From Paenibacillus oryzisoli (GTDB taxonomy: Bacteria > Bacillota > Bacilli > Paenibacillales > NBRC-103111), in the NCBI RefSeq assembly GCF_001653565.1, contig NZ_LYPB01000084.1:22019-86018 (forward strand): a stretch of 64,000 nt of DNA. The letters are read 5' to 3'. Below the pieces are notes generated by a model. That model ran no database searches. It was not told the DNA's origin and saw only the letters and a program-made list of their open reading frames with translations. Numbering within the stretch: position 1 is the first letter of the stretch; the number at the start of each line of letters is the position of its first letter. A program made the position numbers and the translations under genes. Below, piece after piece: positions 53,330 to 61,427 of this stretch.

Positions 53330-56191
53330 TTATGGCAAAAGACCTAATCCCTGGTAAGGCGATGTCGTATCCAACCTGAAATCATTCTTCATCGGTGTCA
53401 GAAGACTCCATGTGGTAGGATTCGTAGCAGGATTCTTGCCCGTATGGGTTCCCGATTCTATGTTGTAGTATAGATTACCTGTCGGGAAATCAAGCACATA
53501 ATCACCATAATTAAAATAGATCGGGACCGCGTATAGATCCGAATAGTCATCCCATCTCTCTACTAAGCTCCAGTCAAAGGTGGAAGTGAAAGGCGTTACA
53601 TCCTTGAATTTAATCGGAGCCAAGTTTGCTGCGGTGGTATTGCCCGATGCGGAAATATTACCTACAGTCCCGTTGTTTCCAGCAAGGGTGTCAATAAAGA
53701 TTTGATCTCCATCTCGCGTATTGTTCGCGAAGACCATTGGATTGTGCATATTGTTCGATACATAGAACATTTTATTCGAATCCACATGTCCGCCAGGAAT
53801 TTCGTCATACTGGAAATTGATTTGCCGAATCACATTATTTTCAAATCTAAATTTCGATGCATAATTGGATGGCGTATCATGGATGTAGGCAAGAATATCC
53901 CTGCTATGAGAGAAGTAATTATCATGCATGAACACTTCATCCGTAGGATCCGGTGTTTCTCCAGGAGCCGCAGAAAATTTCAACGTAAAGAGCGTGCTTG
54001 CAGTACCGATGAATACGTTGTTATAGATCTCAGCACTGCCGGTTCTTTGACCATACTGGAACGTACCGTCCTGCCATTGCTGGAATGGATCTTTCCAATC
54101 CAACGCGTTCATGATAACAACGTTATTATAGACCTTGACGCCATCCCCCATATTAGTCAGCTGTATGCCTTCTGTACCGGCCCTCAAGACCCTGTTATTA
54201 TAGATCTCCAGATTGGTAAAGATGTGCTGCTTGCTGATATCACTGCTGGTATTACCGATATACATCCCTTCCGATTCCGAATCGTGGATATACATATCAT
54301 GGATTTTAACACCATCCATTGTGGCCGTTGGAACACCGTCTGTTTTAATTAATAGGCCAGCAAAACCGGCATTGGCGACCTCAATATGCGATAGCTCAAA
54401 GTTCGTAGCATTCTTGCTTACACTGATGCCGTTGGAAGTGTTGCGACCAACCTCAATGCCATATTGGCCTTCTGAATTCAGGTAATTTCCATTTTGATGC
54501 CCTTGGAAATTAATATTTCCAGTTTGAAGTGCATCATCATATTTGCCCGTTAATATCCAGTGCTTACCACCTTCGATCGATAAGGTATATGAGTACGTGC
54601 CGCTGACTTTGACTTGCCCGCCATAGTTGCTGATAATCAGAGGATTGCTGGCAGTTCGTTGCGGTAGATTACCAAGTTTCATATATTGATAATTACCGGC
54701 AGGAATGTAAAGACGTTCAAGTGTCTGCCAATTAACATTCGGGAAAGAAGCTTGCACATCAATATAATAGATGGAAGTTGCTCCTTGAACGGGCAATATC
54801 AGTTGACTGTATTGGGAAATGGCAATCTCAGATGAACCAAATACGCCTGATCCATCCTGTGAGGTTGCCTTTACCGTAACATTCCCGCCCGAAACGGCAG
54901 TGAGCAAGCCGCTTGCATTTATAGTAGCGCTTCCAGTTCCATTCACAATTGACCAGGTAATAGTCTTATTGGTCGCATTGAACGGCTGTACAGAAGCTGA
55001 CATCTGTAATGTACTTCCCGTTAATAGGCTAGTTGTTCCACTGGGTCCCGCTACAGTTATTCCGCTTACAGGATGATTCAGCGAGTCCTGGATCCCGTTT
55101 CCATTCTCGTCGATCCACCCAACAATGGCGTATTCATTGGCCCTATTGGTCATCGCAAGAGGACTGCGGGCTAACAAGTATCTGGCTTTGGGTGCCACAG
55201 GGTTGCTGCTGACATCATTATCCTTTATCCATGGGGTGGTTGATCCTGTAGAAAGGTTAAGCGCACTGTTGAAGTTGATCCGAGTTTCCGCAAACCCATT
55301 GTCATTAGCAGTATCAGTATCATCATCCCACCAAAGTATTGCATAAGGGGTCTGATTCCCTGAGCTTGAAGCCCTGTACTTGGTCCATGTTGAAGTAATC
55401 CTTACCTTGCTCCAATCCGCTCCAAAATCAATATAACCAACCCTGTCTGCGTATGCTGGCGCATCTATGCCTGTTACACCTCCCGTAGGATCCCCAGTTA
55501 ACGAATTGAGGGTCGGCTGTCCATCAAATGCTCTGTCCATTGGGAAAAACTGACTTCCGCTCGCCTGCCCTGCTATTGGAGGGGTTATGACTTTGATGGA
55601 CTCTTCAAAAAGATAACCTACAATGGCATACTCACTTGCTCTGTTTGTCATGTTGATCGGAGAGCGGAGCATCATATACCGCCCCAATGGTGTAATCGGA
55701 CTGCTGCTAACATCATTGTCACGTATCCAAGGGGTGGTAGTTCCTGTATTGGAAAGACCTTGTACGCTGTTGAAATTGACGTGTGTTTCAGTTAACCCGC
55801 TGTCATTCATCGTGTCGATATCATTGTCCCACCATATTTCGCTATACGGGGTCATGTTACCAACGCTTGATGCTCTGTACTTGGTCCAAGTTGATGTAAT
55901 TCTTACATTCGCCCAATTCGGTCCTAGATCAATATAACCAACGCGGCTTGTCGCATAGGCAGGCGCAAAGTTCGTTCCCGGACCACCTATTGGCACTCCG
56001 GTAGGATCGAGAGCGAGATCTGGACTGTCAAAGGCATAATCCAGTGGGAAAAACAAACTGCCCGTCGCCGCACCAGCCGCCGAAGGTTTAATAATCTGTT
56101 CTTCCCCGCTTGCCATGGCAGCGCTTCCAACAAGCAATAACGCAAGCAACATCATGATACCGATCAACGTACTAGTGACCATTCTTTTCAT
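53330..56191 (-). CDS. secreted right-handed beta-helix protein with duplicated N-domain and Ig-like domain
   Basis: The 953-residue secreted protein has a signal peptide (TSTLIGIMMLLALLLVGSAAMA). Two copies of a roughly 160-residue domain follow (about 33-190 and 198-360), each with VGYIDxGxxW, VRITSTWTKYRAS and a closing NEYAIVG-type strand. Then come a Big_2-like domain (about 375-465) and a parallel beta-helix (about 480-900) with repeated IYNN/VYNN turns, as in pectate-lyase-like folds. The ATG follows GAGGAGGTAAGTAGTGG. It is 99 bp behind the GH172 gene. It is likely an extracellular polysaccharide-degrading or -binding protein. Catalytic residues are not evident. Confidence 0.88.
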   Translation of the reverse strand: MKRMVTSTLIGIMMLLALLLVGSAAMASGEEQIIKPSAAGAATGSLFFPLDYAFDSPDLALDPTGVPIGGPGTNFAPAYATSRVGYIDLGPNWANVRITSTWTKYRASSVGNMTPYSEIWWDNDIDTMNDSGLTETHVNFNSVQGLSNTGTTTPWIRDNDVSSSPITPLGRYMMLRSPINMTNRASEYAIVGYLFEESIKVITPPIAGQASGSQFFPMDRAFDGQPTLNSLTGDPTGGVTGIDAPAYADRVGYIDFGADWSKVRITSTWTKYRASSSGNQTPYAILWWDDDTDTANDNGFAETRINFNSALNLSTGSTTPWIKDNDVSSNPVAPKARYLLARSPLAMTNRANEYAIVGWIDENGNGIQDSLNHPVSGITVAGPSGTTSLLTGSTLQMSASVQPFNATNKTITWSIVNGTGSATINASGLLTAVSGGNVTVKATSQDGSGVFGSSEIAISQYSQLILPVQGATSIYYIDVQASFPNVNWQTLERLYIPAGNYQYMKLGNLPQRTASNPLIISNYGGQVKVSGTYSYTLSIEGGKHWILTGKYDDALQTGNINFQGHQNGNYLNSEGQYGIEVGRNTSNGISVSKNATNFELSHIEVANAGFAGLLIKTDGVPTATMDGVKIHDMYIHDSESEGMYIGNTSSDISKQHIFTNLEIYNNRVLRAGTEGIQLTNMGDGVKVYNNVVIMNALDWKDPFQQWQDGTFQYGQRTGSAEIYNNVFIGTASTLFTLKFSAAPGETPDPTDEVFMHDNYFSHSRDILAYIHDTPSNYASKFRFENNVIRQINFQYDEIPGGHVDSNKMFYVSNNMHNPMVFANNTRDGDQIFIDTLAGNNGTVGNISASGNTTAANLAPIKFKDVTPFTSTFDWSLVERWDDYSDLYAVPIYFNYGDYVLDFPTGNLYYNIESGTHTGKNPATNPTTWSLLTPMKNDFRLDTTSPYQGLGLLP

Positions 56192-56290
56192 CCACTACTT
56201 ACCTCCTCATCGTGATTCCATATATACATAACCGCATAAGCGTGTCATGCTGCGCAGATCAGGGGGATTTCTTCTATGAATGGGCCTAAC

Positions 56291-57400
56291 TCAATCCAGC
56301 TCATTCCCCCAAAGCTTGCCAGAACCTTTGGAGTTTCTCCACGCATCTCGCCAACGGTGTACGTCACTCGCGGTAATAGCTGGCATATTTTGACGCAATG
56401 ATCTCTGTGGAATCGCCGGGAACGCTTTATGCGGCTCACTTTGGTACCAATAGGCTACACTGGCGATGTCCAATGTCAGCACATTGGCATGCCCATGCTC
56501 AATACTGGAGCGGAGCGATTTGCGGAAATGGATGGCATCCTCCAATAAGAACCTATAACAATGCGTGCGCCCCATAAAGCCTAGCTTATCCGGTACTCGT
56601 GCGTAACCGAAGTACGGATGAGTATACAACTCGTTCGGGCACCACGAGGAATTGAAGAAATCTTCCGTGCCGGTGCCATGCAGTGATCCTGGCCATGGTT
56701 CACCATCCACCATAAACATGTCGTCGCCTTCTCCATACCACATCGGCCCTGGACTATCGACATAGTAATTAACGCCAACAAAATGTCCCCGACCTTTAAT
56801 TTCCGCAAATAAATAATTGCCTGCATCTGATTGATTTTTCGGTGGTTCCCCCATTAGTCCCCACTCGTTCTCTTGCTCACACGACGGTTCGGTTATTTCC
56901 CTGTTCCACCAAGCGTGAAAGCGGCCTGCATCGTCCGGTATAGAAGCATGCTCCTCATAATCGATGTAATAATAAAAAGAAGGAACATCCAACTCCGAAT
57001 CATTCTCCAGTGTAATCTTCGCGCCTTGGGTGAACGGCATCGGGAAGTAACAATTCAGCCCTCTTCCTCCTGCTGGAGCCGCAGCCATCGGAAGAGAGGC
57101 GAATAGATAATTCTCGCCCCAGCCCTGCCCGAAGAAATCGCCGATCGGGCTTTGTACGCTAGGTTCCAACTCGCCATCCCAGTACATCCGCAATATCAGA
57201 TTGCGATTATACATGGGATCCTTCGCATTGATCGTGATCCAAATATGTTTGATAATCCCCGTATTGAGCAGATCGGCAAGCACCGCTGTCTCCCCAGCTT
57301 TAATTTGAATATAATCGGCATTTCCTCCTGATCGGTCGTAGCTTGAAACCCGAAGCGTTCGGCAATTTTGAAATCGGTACAATCCATCCAATAAGCCCAT
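56291..57400 (-). CDS. DUF2961 protein, glycoside hydrolase family 172-like
   Basis: The 369-residue DUF2961 protein has the jelly-roll signatures YDRSGGNADYIQIKAGETA, PIGDFFGQGWG and GEPWPGSLHGTGTEDFFNSSW. The Glu residues of that family act in arabinofuranosidase or difructose-anhydride enzymes. It has no signal peptide, and members form trimers. The ATG at 57400 follows AAGGAGAGATCTTG. The downstream beta-helix gene (99 bp) may be co-transcribed. A furanosidic substrate is inferred from the family only. Confidence 0.88.
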   Translation of the reverse strand: MGLLDGLYRFQNCRTLRVSSYDRSGGNADYIQIKAGETAVLADLLNTGIIKHIWITINAKDPMYNRNLILRMYWDGELEPSVQSPIGDFFGQGWGENYLFASLPMAAAPAGGRGLNCYFPMPFTQGAKITLENDSELDVPSFYYYIDYEEHASIPDDAGRFHAWWNREITEPSCEQENEWGLMGEPPKNQSDAGNYLFAEIKGRGHFVGVNYYVDSPGPMWYGEGDDMFMVDGEPWPGSLHGTGTEDFFNSSWCPNELYTHPYFGYARVPDKLGFMGRTHCYRFLLEDAIHFRKSLRSSIEHGHANVLTLDIASVAYWYQSEPHKAFPAIPQRSLRQNMPAITASDVHRWRDAWRNSKGSGKLWGNELD

Positions 57401-57403
57401 CAA

Positions 57404-57670
57404 GATCTCTCCTTGGTTTACAGGTCATAAGGGAGATGTCCCCTTCATAACTCTTATTGTATGGGTCAACTCTAAGTCAGACAATGAGGCTATCCCCCGA
57501 TTTGCATAGACATCGAACGGTTCTTACTTTATTCATTGAGGAAACTTCTATGGAGTACTTCTACCTTTATTAACACAACACAACACAACACAATACCAAT
57601 ACCAATACCAATACCAATACCTCTACCGCCACCCCATACCCACAAATATTTACATTTTGACGCATACAAA
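57404..57670. other. intergenic region with simple-sequence tract
   Basis: No gene is seen. It contains the promoter of the GH172 gene and the pentamer/hexamer tract described next. Confidence 0.6.
57572..57633 (+). repeat. pentamer tract passing into hexamer tract
   Basis: Four AACAC units (57572-57591) change without a gap to five AATACC units (57592-57621), then degenerate TCTACC and GCCACC units. The tract is purely intergenic. Confidence 0.95.
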
Positions 57671-57672
57671 TA

Positions 57673-57705
57673 GCACGTACCCATCCCATTAGGACGTGTA
57701 CGTGC
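57673..57705 (-). terminator. probable terminator of the DUF2264/GH88 operon
   Basis: GCACGTAC and GTACGTGC flank a 17-base loop 20 bp after the DUF2264 stop. The following minus-strand sequence (TATTTG) is only modestly T-rich. Confidence 0.65.
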
Positions 57706-57724
57706 TTAGCACTCAAATATTCAA

Positions 57725-58885
57725 CTACTCATATAACGCTTTATCTATCGCAACCGTTTGACCAGACCAAACTTGCTGTGAGGTCCACGGAACCGCCGCA
57801 CCTTGCCAGAACTCATCATCCGCTGTCAAGCCTAGCGGTAGGAACACCGCAGAACATAAGTATAAGCTACCTGTCGAGATATAAGGTTCGCCCAGCTCTG
57901 GCTGATGCCCGCAAAGTCCTATCCGCAACCAGCCACCTTCATCGAAAGTACCTGGTGCTTCAATCAATCGGCGTATGACGGCTGTTAAAGCTCCCCGAAC
58001 TTGAGCTGGTTGAACGCCCACAGGCAACTCACGTCGCTGTGATGTCTGTGCCAGCGCTTGGAAGGCTCCAAAGCGGTAGGCTAACGAACGGCCAATCGCT
58101 GGGAATGTGCCTTCAGGCGAAATCATGCGCTCCTGAACGGCTGCATAACGCTGCGCTCGTTTCAGGATATTCTCGCGCATATTGCCCCAATCTGCATATA
58201 GCTCATGCACATGCTCGATGATATCCACCATCATGGGCTGAATAACGAAACTGTTATAGTAATCCGCATGATAGTCCACGCCATCACCATACATGCCATC
58301 GCCAAGATACCATTGTTCATGCTGTTTCAATGCAAAGTCAACACGCATATGGTCCCAGTCTTCGCCCATGACACCCAGTGCAGTCTCTGTCATTGCTGCG
58401 AAGAGCAGCCAGTTATTGAAACCTGGCTTACGCGTCCGTGAGGTTTTCATCGCGGCAGCGAGATTCTTTTGGACGCGGGGCTCTAAGCTGTGCCACAGCG
58501 CATTCGGTGCACGCAGAATGGCATGTGCTAAGAATGCGGTATCAACGATTGGCTGCATGCCCGTCGCAAAATTCAAGAAATCCGGAGATTCTGGATCCGT
58601 TGCTGCATCCATCGCCTCTTGAGCGAGCTTAACGTATGCCTGACGAAACTGCTCTTCCTCGGCATCTAACGCTGGTGTCTCTAGCCAAGGTGCCATACCT
58701 ACCAGCGTTCGACCGAACGCTTCGAGATGCGTGAACGCGCGTTGTTCTTCTCTTTTACACTCAACTGGCATTGTGGCTCTAAGTTGTCTGCTTGCCAGCG
58801 CCCGTAGGACAGGCTCAGCGATGCGAAGCATCGTCTGAACCCAGTAGGCGCGATCTGTTGCCACAGCCGATTGTGAATTACTCAT
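57725..58885 (-). CDS. DUF2264-family protein
   Basis: The 386-residue all-alpha protein fits DUF2264: DRAYWVQTMLRIAEPVLRALA at the start, FGRTLVGMAPWLETP, NNWLLFAAMTETAL, and WYLGDGMYGDGVDYHADYYNSF in the middle. It is probably an alpha/alpha-barrel like uronic-acid-processing enzymes. Its start overlaps the GH88 gene by eight bases, so translation is coupled and a joint role on unsaturated uronides is likely. It has no signal peptide. The biochemical activity of the family is not established to my knowledge. Confidence 0.9.
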   Translation of the reverse strand: MSNSQSAVATDRAYWVQTMLRIAEPVLRALASRQLRATMPVECKREEQRAFTHLEAFGRTLVGMAPWLETPALDAEEEQFRQAYVKLAQEAMDAATDPESPDFLNFATGMQPIVDTAFLAHAILRAPNALWHSLEPRVQKNLAAAMKTSRTRKPGFNNWLLFAAMTETALGVMGEDWDHMRVDFALKQHEQWYLGDGMYGDGVDYHADYYNSFVIQPMMVDIIEHVHELYADWGNMRENILKRAQRYAAVQERMISPEGTFPAIGRSLAYRFGAFQALAQTSQRRELPVGVQPAQVRGALTAVIRRLIEAPGTFDEGGWLRIGLCGHQPELGEPYISTGSLYLCSAVFLPLGLTADDEFWQGAAVPWTSQQVWSGQTVAIDKALYE

Positions 58886-59999
58886 ACCAGTACCCCTTGA
58901 ATCCTTTTTCCAAACGAAGCAGAGCCTCTAAATAGTAGTAGTCGCCCCAAATCACATAATCATCAGGTGCGGCGCCGCCGCGAACACTGTAAGAACCGCG
59001 CTCGAGTAAACCTTGTGCACCTGGTTTCCCAATTGTCGCGTAGGATTTCACGAGTCCTGCCATCGAACGTTGTACGCCATCTTCCAAGAAGGCACGATCT
59101 GGATCATCCGCTGCCAAATGCTCAAGTATTTCTAAAGCTCCTGCCGATGCAATCGCTGAAGCTGAACTATCCCGCTTGGTTTCAGCATTCACAGGCGCAT
59201 TGAAATCCCAGTATACAACATCATCTTCTGGCAAACGCTCGAAGAAATAACGCGCTAAGCGTTTAGCTGTCTCTAGATAAAGCGGATTCTTCGTGTAGTG
59301 ATACGAAAGCGCAAACCCGTAAATTCCCCACGCTTGTCCTCTTGTCCAAGTAGATCCATCCTGGTAACCTTGATGCGTTCCGCCACGCAGAGGTTCACCT
59401 GTTTCTTGGTCAAAATAGAACGTGTGATACGATGAATCATCACCACGTACCAAGTAACGACGTGATAGATCCGCATGGATAATCGCGACTTCTTTATATT
59501 TTGCATCTCCCGTTTGTTCGTATGCCCAGTAAAGCAACGGCAGATTCAACAAACAATCAATAATGATCCGCCCGCCATTGTGCTCATCACCTTCGGGACC
59601 CCAAGCTTGAATATATTGGCCCTTCGGTCTCCAACGTTTCATCAACACATCTGCAGCTTGCAATGTAAGTTGCTTCGCGTTCTCATCCTTCTCCAGGATC
59701 CATTGCGCTTTGGAAGAAAGGGAATATAAGAATCCAATATCATGATGATCCAATCCAACATGATTCTCTAGTCGATTTTTAAAACTCGCAACCGTTTTTT
59801 GTGCAGCCTCTTGGAATACTTTGTCACCGCTATACTGGTAGCTCAGCCACAGAATCCCTGACCAGAAGCCATCCGTCCAATCGGTATTCGGATTCAGATG
59901 ATAAATATCGTTCTCACTAACATGAGGGAACTGATCCCCAAAACGCTCAATATTCACTTTCGTCTTCTGTAAAGCATCCTCAATCGCTTGTTTCCACAT
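58878..59999 (-). CDS. unsaturated glucuronyl hydrolase, GH88
   Basis: This is a 373-residue alpha/alpha-barrel enzyme. Asp87 in DHHDIGF and Asp148 in RIIIDCLLNLPLLYW correspond to the catalytic pair of Bacillus unsaturated glucuronyl hydrolase (D88 and D149). DWTDGFWSGILWLSYQYSG is also typical. It hydrates the 4,5-unsaturated uronate left by polysaccharide lyases and so frees the sugar. It is the first gene of the operon with DUF2264. Two LacI-type operators lie upstream. GH105 is less likely because of the HDIGF motif. Confidence 0.93.
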   Translation of the reverse strand: MWKQAIEDALQKTKVNIERFGDQFPHVSENDIYHLNPNTDWTDGFWSGILWLSYQYSGDKVFQEAAQKTVASFKNRLENHVGLDHHDIGFLYSLSSKAQWILEKDENAKQLTLQAADVLMKRWRPKGQYIQAWGPEGDEHNGGRIIIDCLLNLPLLYWAYEQTGDAKYKEVAIIHADLSRRYLVRGDDSSYHTFYFDQETGEPLRGGTHQGYQDGSTWTRGQAWGIYGFALSYHYTKNPLYLETAKRLARYFFERLPEDDVVYWDFNAPVNAETKRDSSASAIASAGALEILEHLAADDPDRAFLEDGVQRSMAGLVKSYATIGKPGAQGLLERGSYSVRGGAAPDDYVIWGDYYYLEALLRLEKGFKGYWYE

Positions 60000-60062
60000 G
60001 ATCGAATCACTCCGTATCCCTTGTTATAGGTTGCTCATTACATCCTCCAAATTCACGAGCGA

Positions 60063-60076
60063 GTTAAACGTTTAAC
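60063..60076. promoter_or_regulatory. operator 1, GTTAAACGTTTAAC
   Basis: A perfect 14-bp palindrome with central CG, typical of LacI-family repressors, lies 64 bp upstream of the GH88 start. Confidence 0.75.
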
Positions 60077-60094
60077 ACTCATATTTAGATTAAA

Positions 60095-60108
60095 TTGAAA
60101 CGTTTAAC
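60095..60108. promoter_or_regulatory. operator 2, TTGAAACGTTTAAC
   Basis: This near-palindrome shares the core with operator 1. The two centres are 32 bp apart, close to three helical turns, so two dimers could bind on one face. Confidence 0.72.
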
Positions 60109-60279
60109 CTGTCAAGTAAAATTAACGATTTTGAAGCCGATCTCTAAAGTAAAACTTTAATTTAATTTATTTTTCAAAAAAGGCTTTTCCCTCTAAAAAA
60201 AAATAGAACCAACATCGATTTCCTTACGTAATACTATTCATGCATGACATTCTTTCAGGGTTAGGGAGGTTTCTTGCTT

Positions 60280-60372
60280 ATGACAATCACATTCGGCTTT
60301 CACCACACTACTTCTATCCGGGACGCTATCTCTGAGATCGTCTGGTATCTAAGAAAGAAACGTAGAATTTAA
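60280..60372 (+). CDS. putative small basic protein (30 aa)
   Basis: The ATG is preceded by AGGGAGG with a 10-nt spacer. The product begins MTITFGFHHTTSIRDAISEI and ends VWYLRKKRRI, amphipathic with a strongly basic tail, which would suit a membrane-edge peptide. A strong terminator follows 35 bp after the stop. It lies between two minus-strand genes and is opposite to both. No homologue is recognised. An upstream TACTAT could be a -10, without a good -35. Confidence 0.5.
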   Translation: MTITFGFHHTTSIRDAISEIVWYLRKKRRI

Positions 60373-60406
60373 TCCAATCACCATGCCCTAAGAAACATAG
60401 AAGAAG

Positions 60407-60452
60407 AACAAAGCCTATGGCTTTCCGTTATCGGAGAGACATAGGCTTTGTT
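60407..60452. terminator. bidirectional terminator
   Basis: Perfect 13-bp arms AACAAAGCCTATG / CATAGGCTTTGTT enclose an inner CCG/CGG stem. It lies between the 30-aa gene and the convergent SDR gene and can serve both. Confidence 0.9.
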
Positions 60453-60493
60453 GCATTCGAGCTTATTTGTATTTTGAGAACTTATATGAACTT

Positions 60494-61276
60494 CTATAAG
60501 GCTGCGCCTTTTCCACCATCAATATTCACAGAGGTCCCGGTTACATAGGAAGCCGCATCAGATGCCAAAAAGGTAATCACATTCGCAGCTTCCTCCGCAC
60601 TCCCAATACGGCCTAATGGAATATCATGTCGCGGATCACTTGCGAACTCATCCCACGTGAGGTCAGGTGCAACTTTTTTCCACACTTTCTCGATCTGGTC
60701 ACTGCGAATAGTTCCAATACATACGGTGTTGACCCGAATCTGTGCAGAGCCCAAATCTTTGCTCATCGCATTCGTTAACGCCAATCCAGCCGCTCTGCTA
60801 ACCGATGTCGGGAGCGATGAAGCTGAAGGTGTTTTGGCTGCTGAAGTTGTAATATGTATGATTGATCCGCCACCTGCTTCTCGCATATGGGGAATCGCAA
60901 ATTGCGAGCAATGGATCGCCCCGAATAATTTTAATTCTAAATCTTGACGCCACACAGCCGAACCTACCTGTTCAAATGGTGCTGCAGCAGAAGTCCCTGC
61001 ATTATTCACAAGAATATGTAATCCGCCAAAATGCTGAACTGTCTCTTCAATTGCTCGCTGACAATCGGCCTCTGATGTCACATCTGCCACAATTGTTAAA
61101 ACTTCGCCTTCAGTTAGATTAGCAATTTGAATCGCAGCTTCCTGAAGCTGCTCTGGATTTCGCGCAAGTATAGCCACTTTCGCCCCTTCGCGGGACAGCG
61201 AAATAGCAGTAGCTAATCCAATCCCTTTGCTTCCACCTGTAATTAATGCTACCTTATTTTGCAAGCCCAAGTGCAT
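60494..61276 (-). CDS. SDR-family protein with substituted catalytic Tyr/Lys
   Basis: This 260-residue Rossmann protein has TGGSKGIGLATA for cofactor, NNAG at 91-94, Ser at 144-145 and the C-terminal VTGTSVNIDGG. Where classical SDRs have Tyr-x-x-Ser-Lys, this sequence reads TSVSR (Thr157, Arg161), so the usual proton-transfer pair is absent. Similar substitutions occur in a FabG-like subgroup. The activity may be altered or lost. The ATG at 61276 follows AAAGGAAGCGGACCAT; the frame's upstream codons lack a ribosome site. It is monocistronic, between two terminators. Confidence 0.9.
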   Translation of the reverse strand: MHLGLQNKVALITGGSKGIGLATAISLSREGAKVAILARNPEQLQEAAIQIANLTEGEVLTIVADVTSEADCQRAIEETVQHFGGLHILVNNAGTSAAAPFEQVGSAVWRQDLELKLFGAIHCSQFAIPHMREAGGGSIIHITTSAAKTPSASSLPTSVSRAAGLALTNAMSKDLGSAQIRVNTVCIGTIRSDQIEKVWKKVAPDLTWDEFASDPRHDIPLGRIGSAEEAANVITFLASDAASYVTGTSVNIDGGKGAAL

Positions 61277-61383
61277 ATGGTCCGCTTCCTTTCTCTCAAT
61301 ACCAGATTTATGGCAACCTACTAATAAGCATACGCCAACTACACCCCTATTTTCAAATTCCATCTGAAACAAACGCAAAGAAA

Positions 61384-61415
61384 AAACCACGAGGACTTAA
61401 CATCCTCATGGTTTT
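61384..61415 (-). terminator. terminator of the Gfo/Idh gene
   Basis: AAAACCATGAGGA and TCCTCGTGGTTTT pair around a short loop on the minus strand, with one G-U pair, and a TTTTTT run follows. Confidence 0.9.
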
Positions 61416-61427
61416 CCTTGGCCGTTG

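Larger units (their letters stand above)
60000..60279. other. intergenic region, GH88 promoter with two operators
   Basis: It holds the two palindromic operators and very AT-rich DNA, with an A-run at 60196-60204. A short plus-strand gene starts at its right end. Confidence 0.6.

Noticed and set aside
53702-54352. 216-codon plus-strand frame over the beta-helix gene
   Set aside because: The minus-strand gene has clear domains and a signal peptide. The antisense frame has no recognisable motif.
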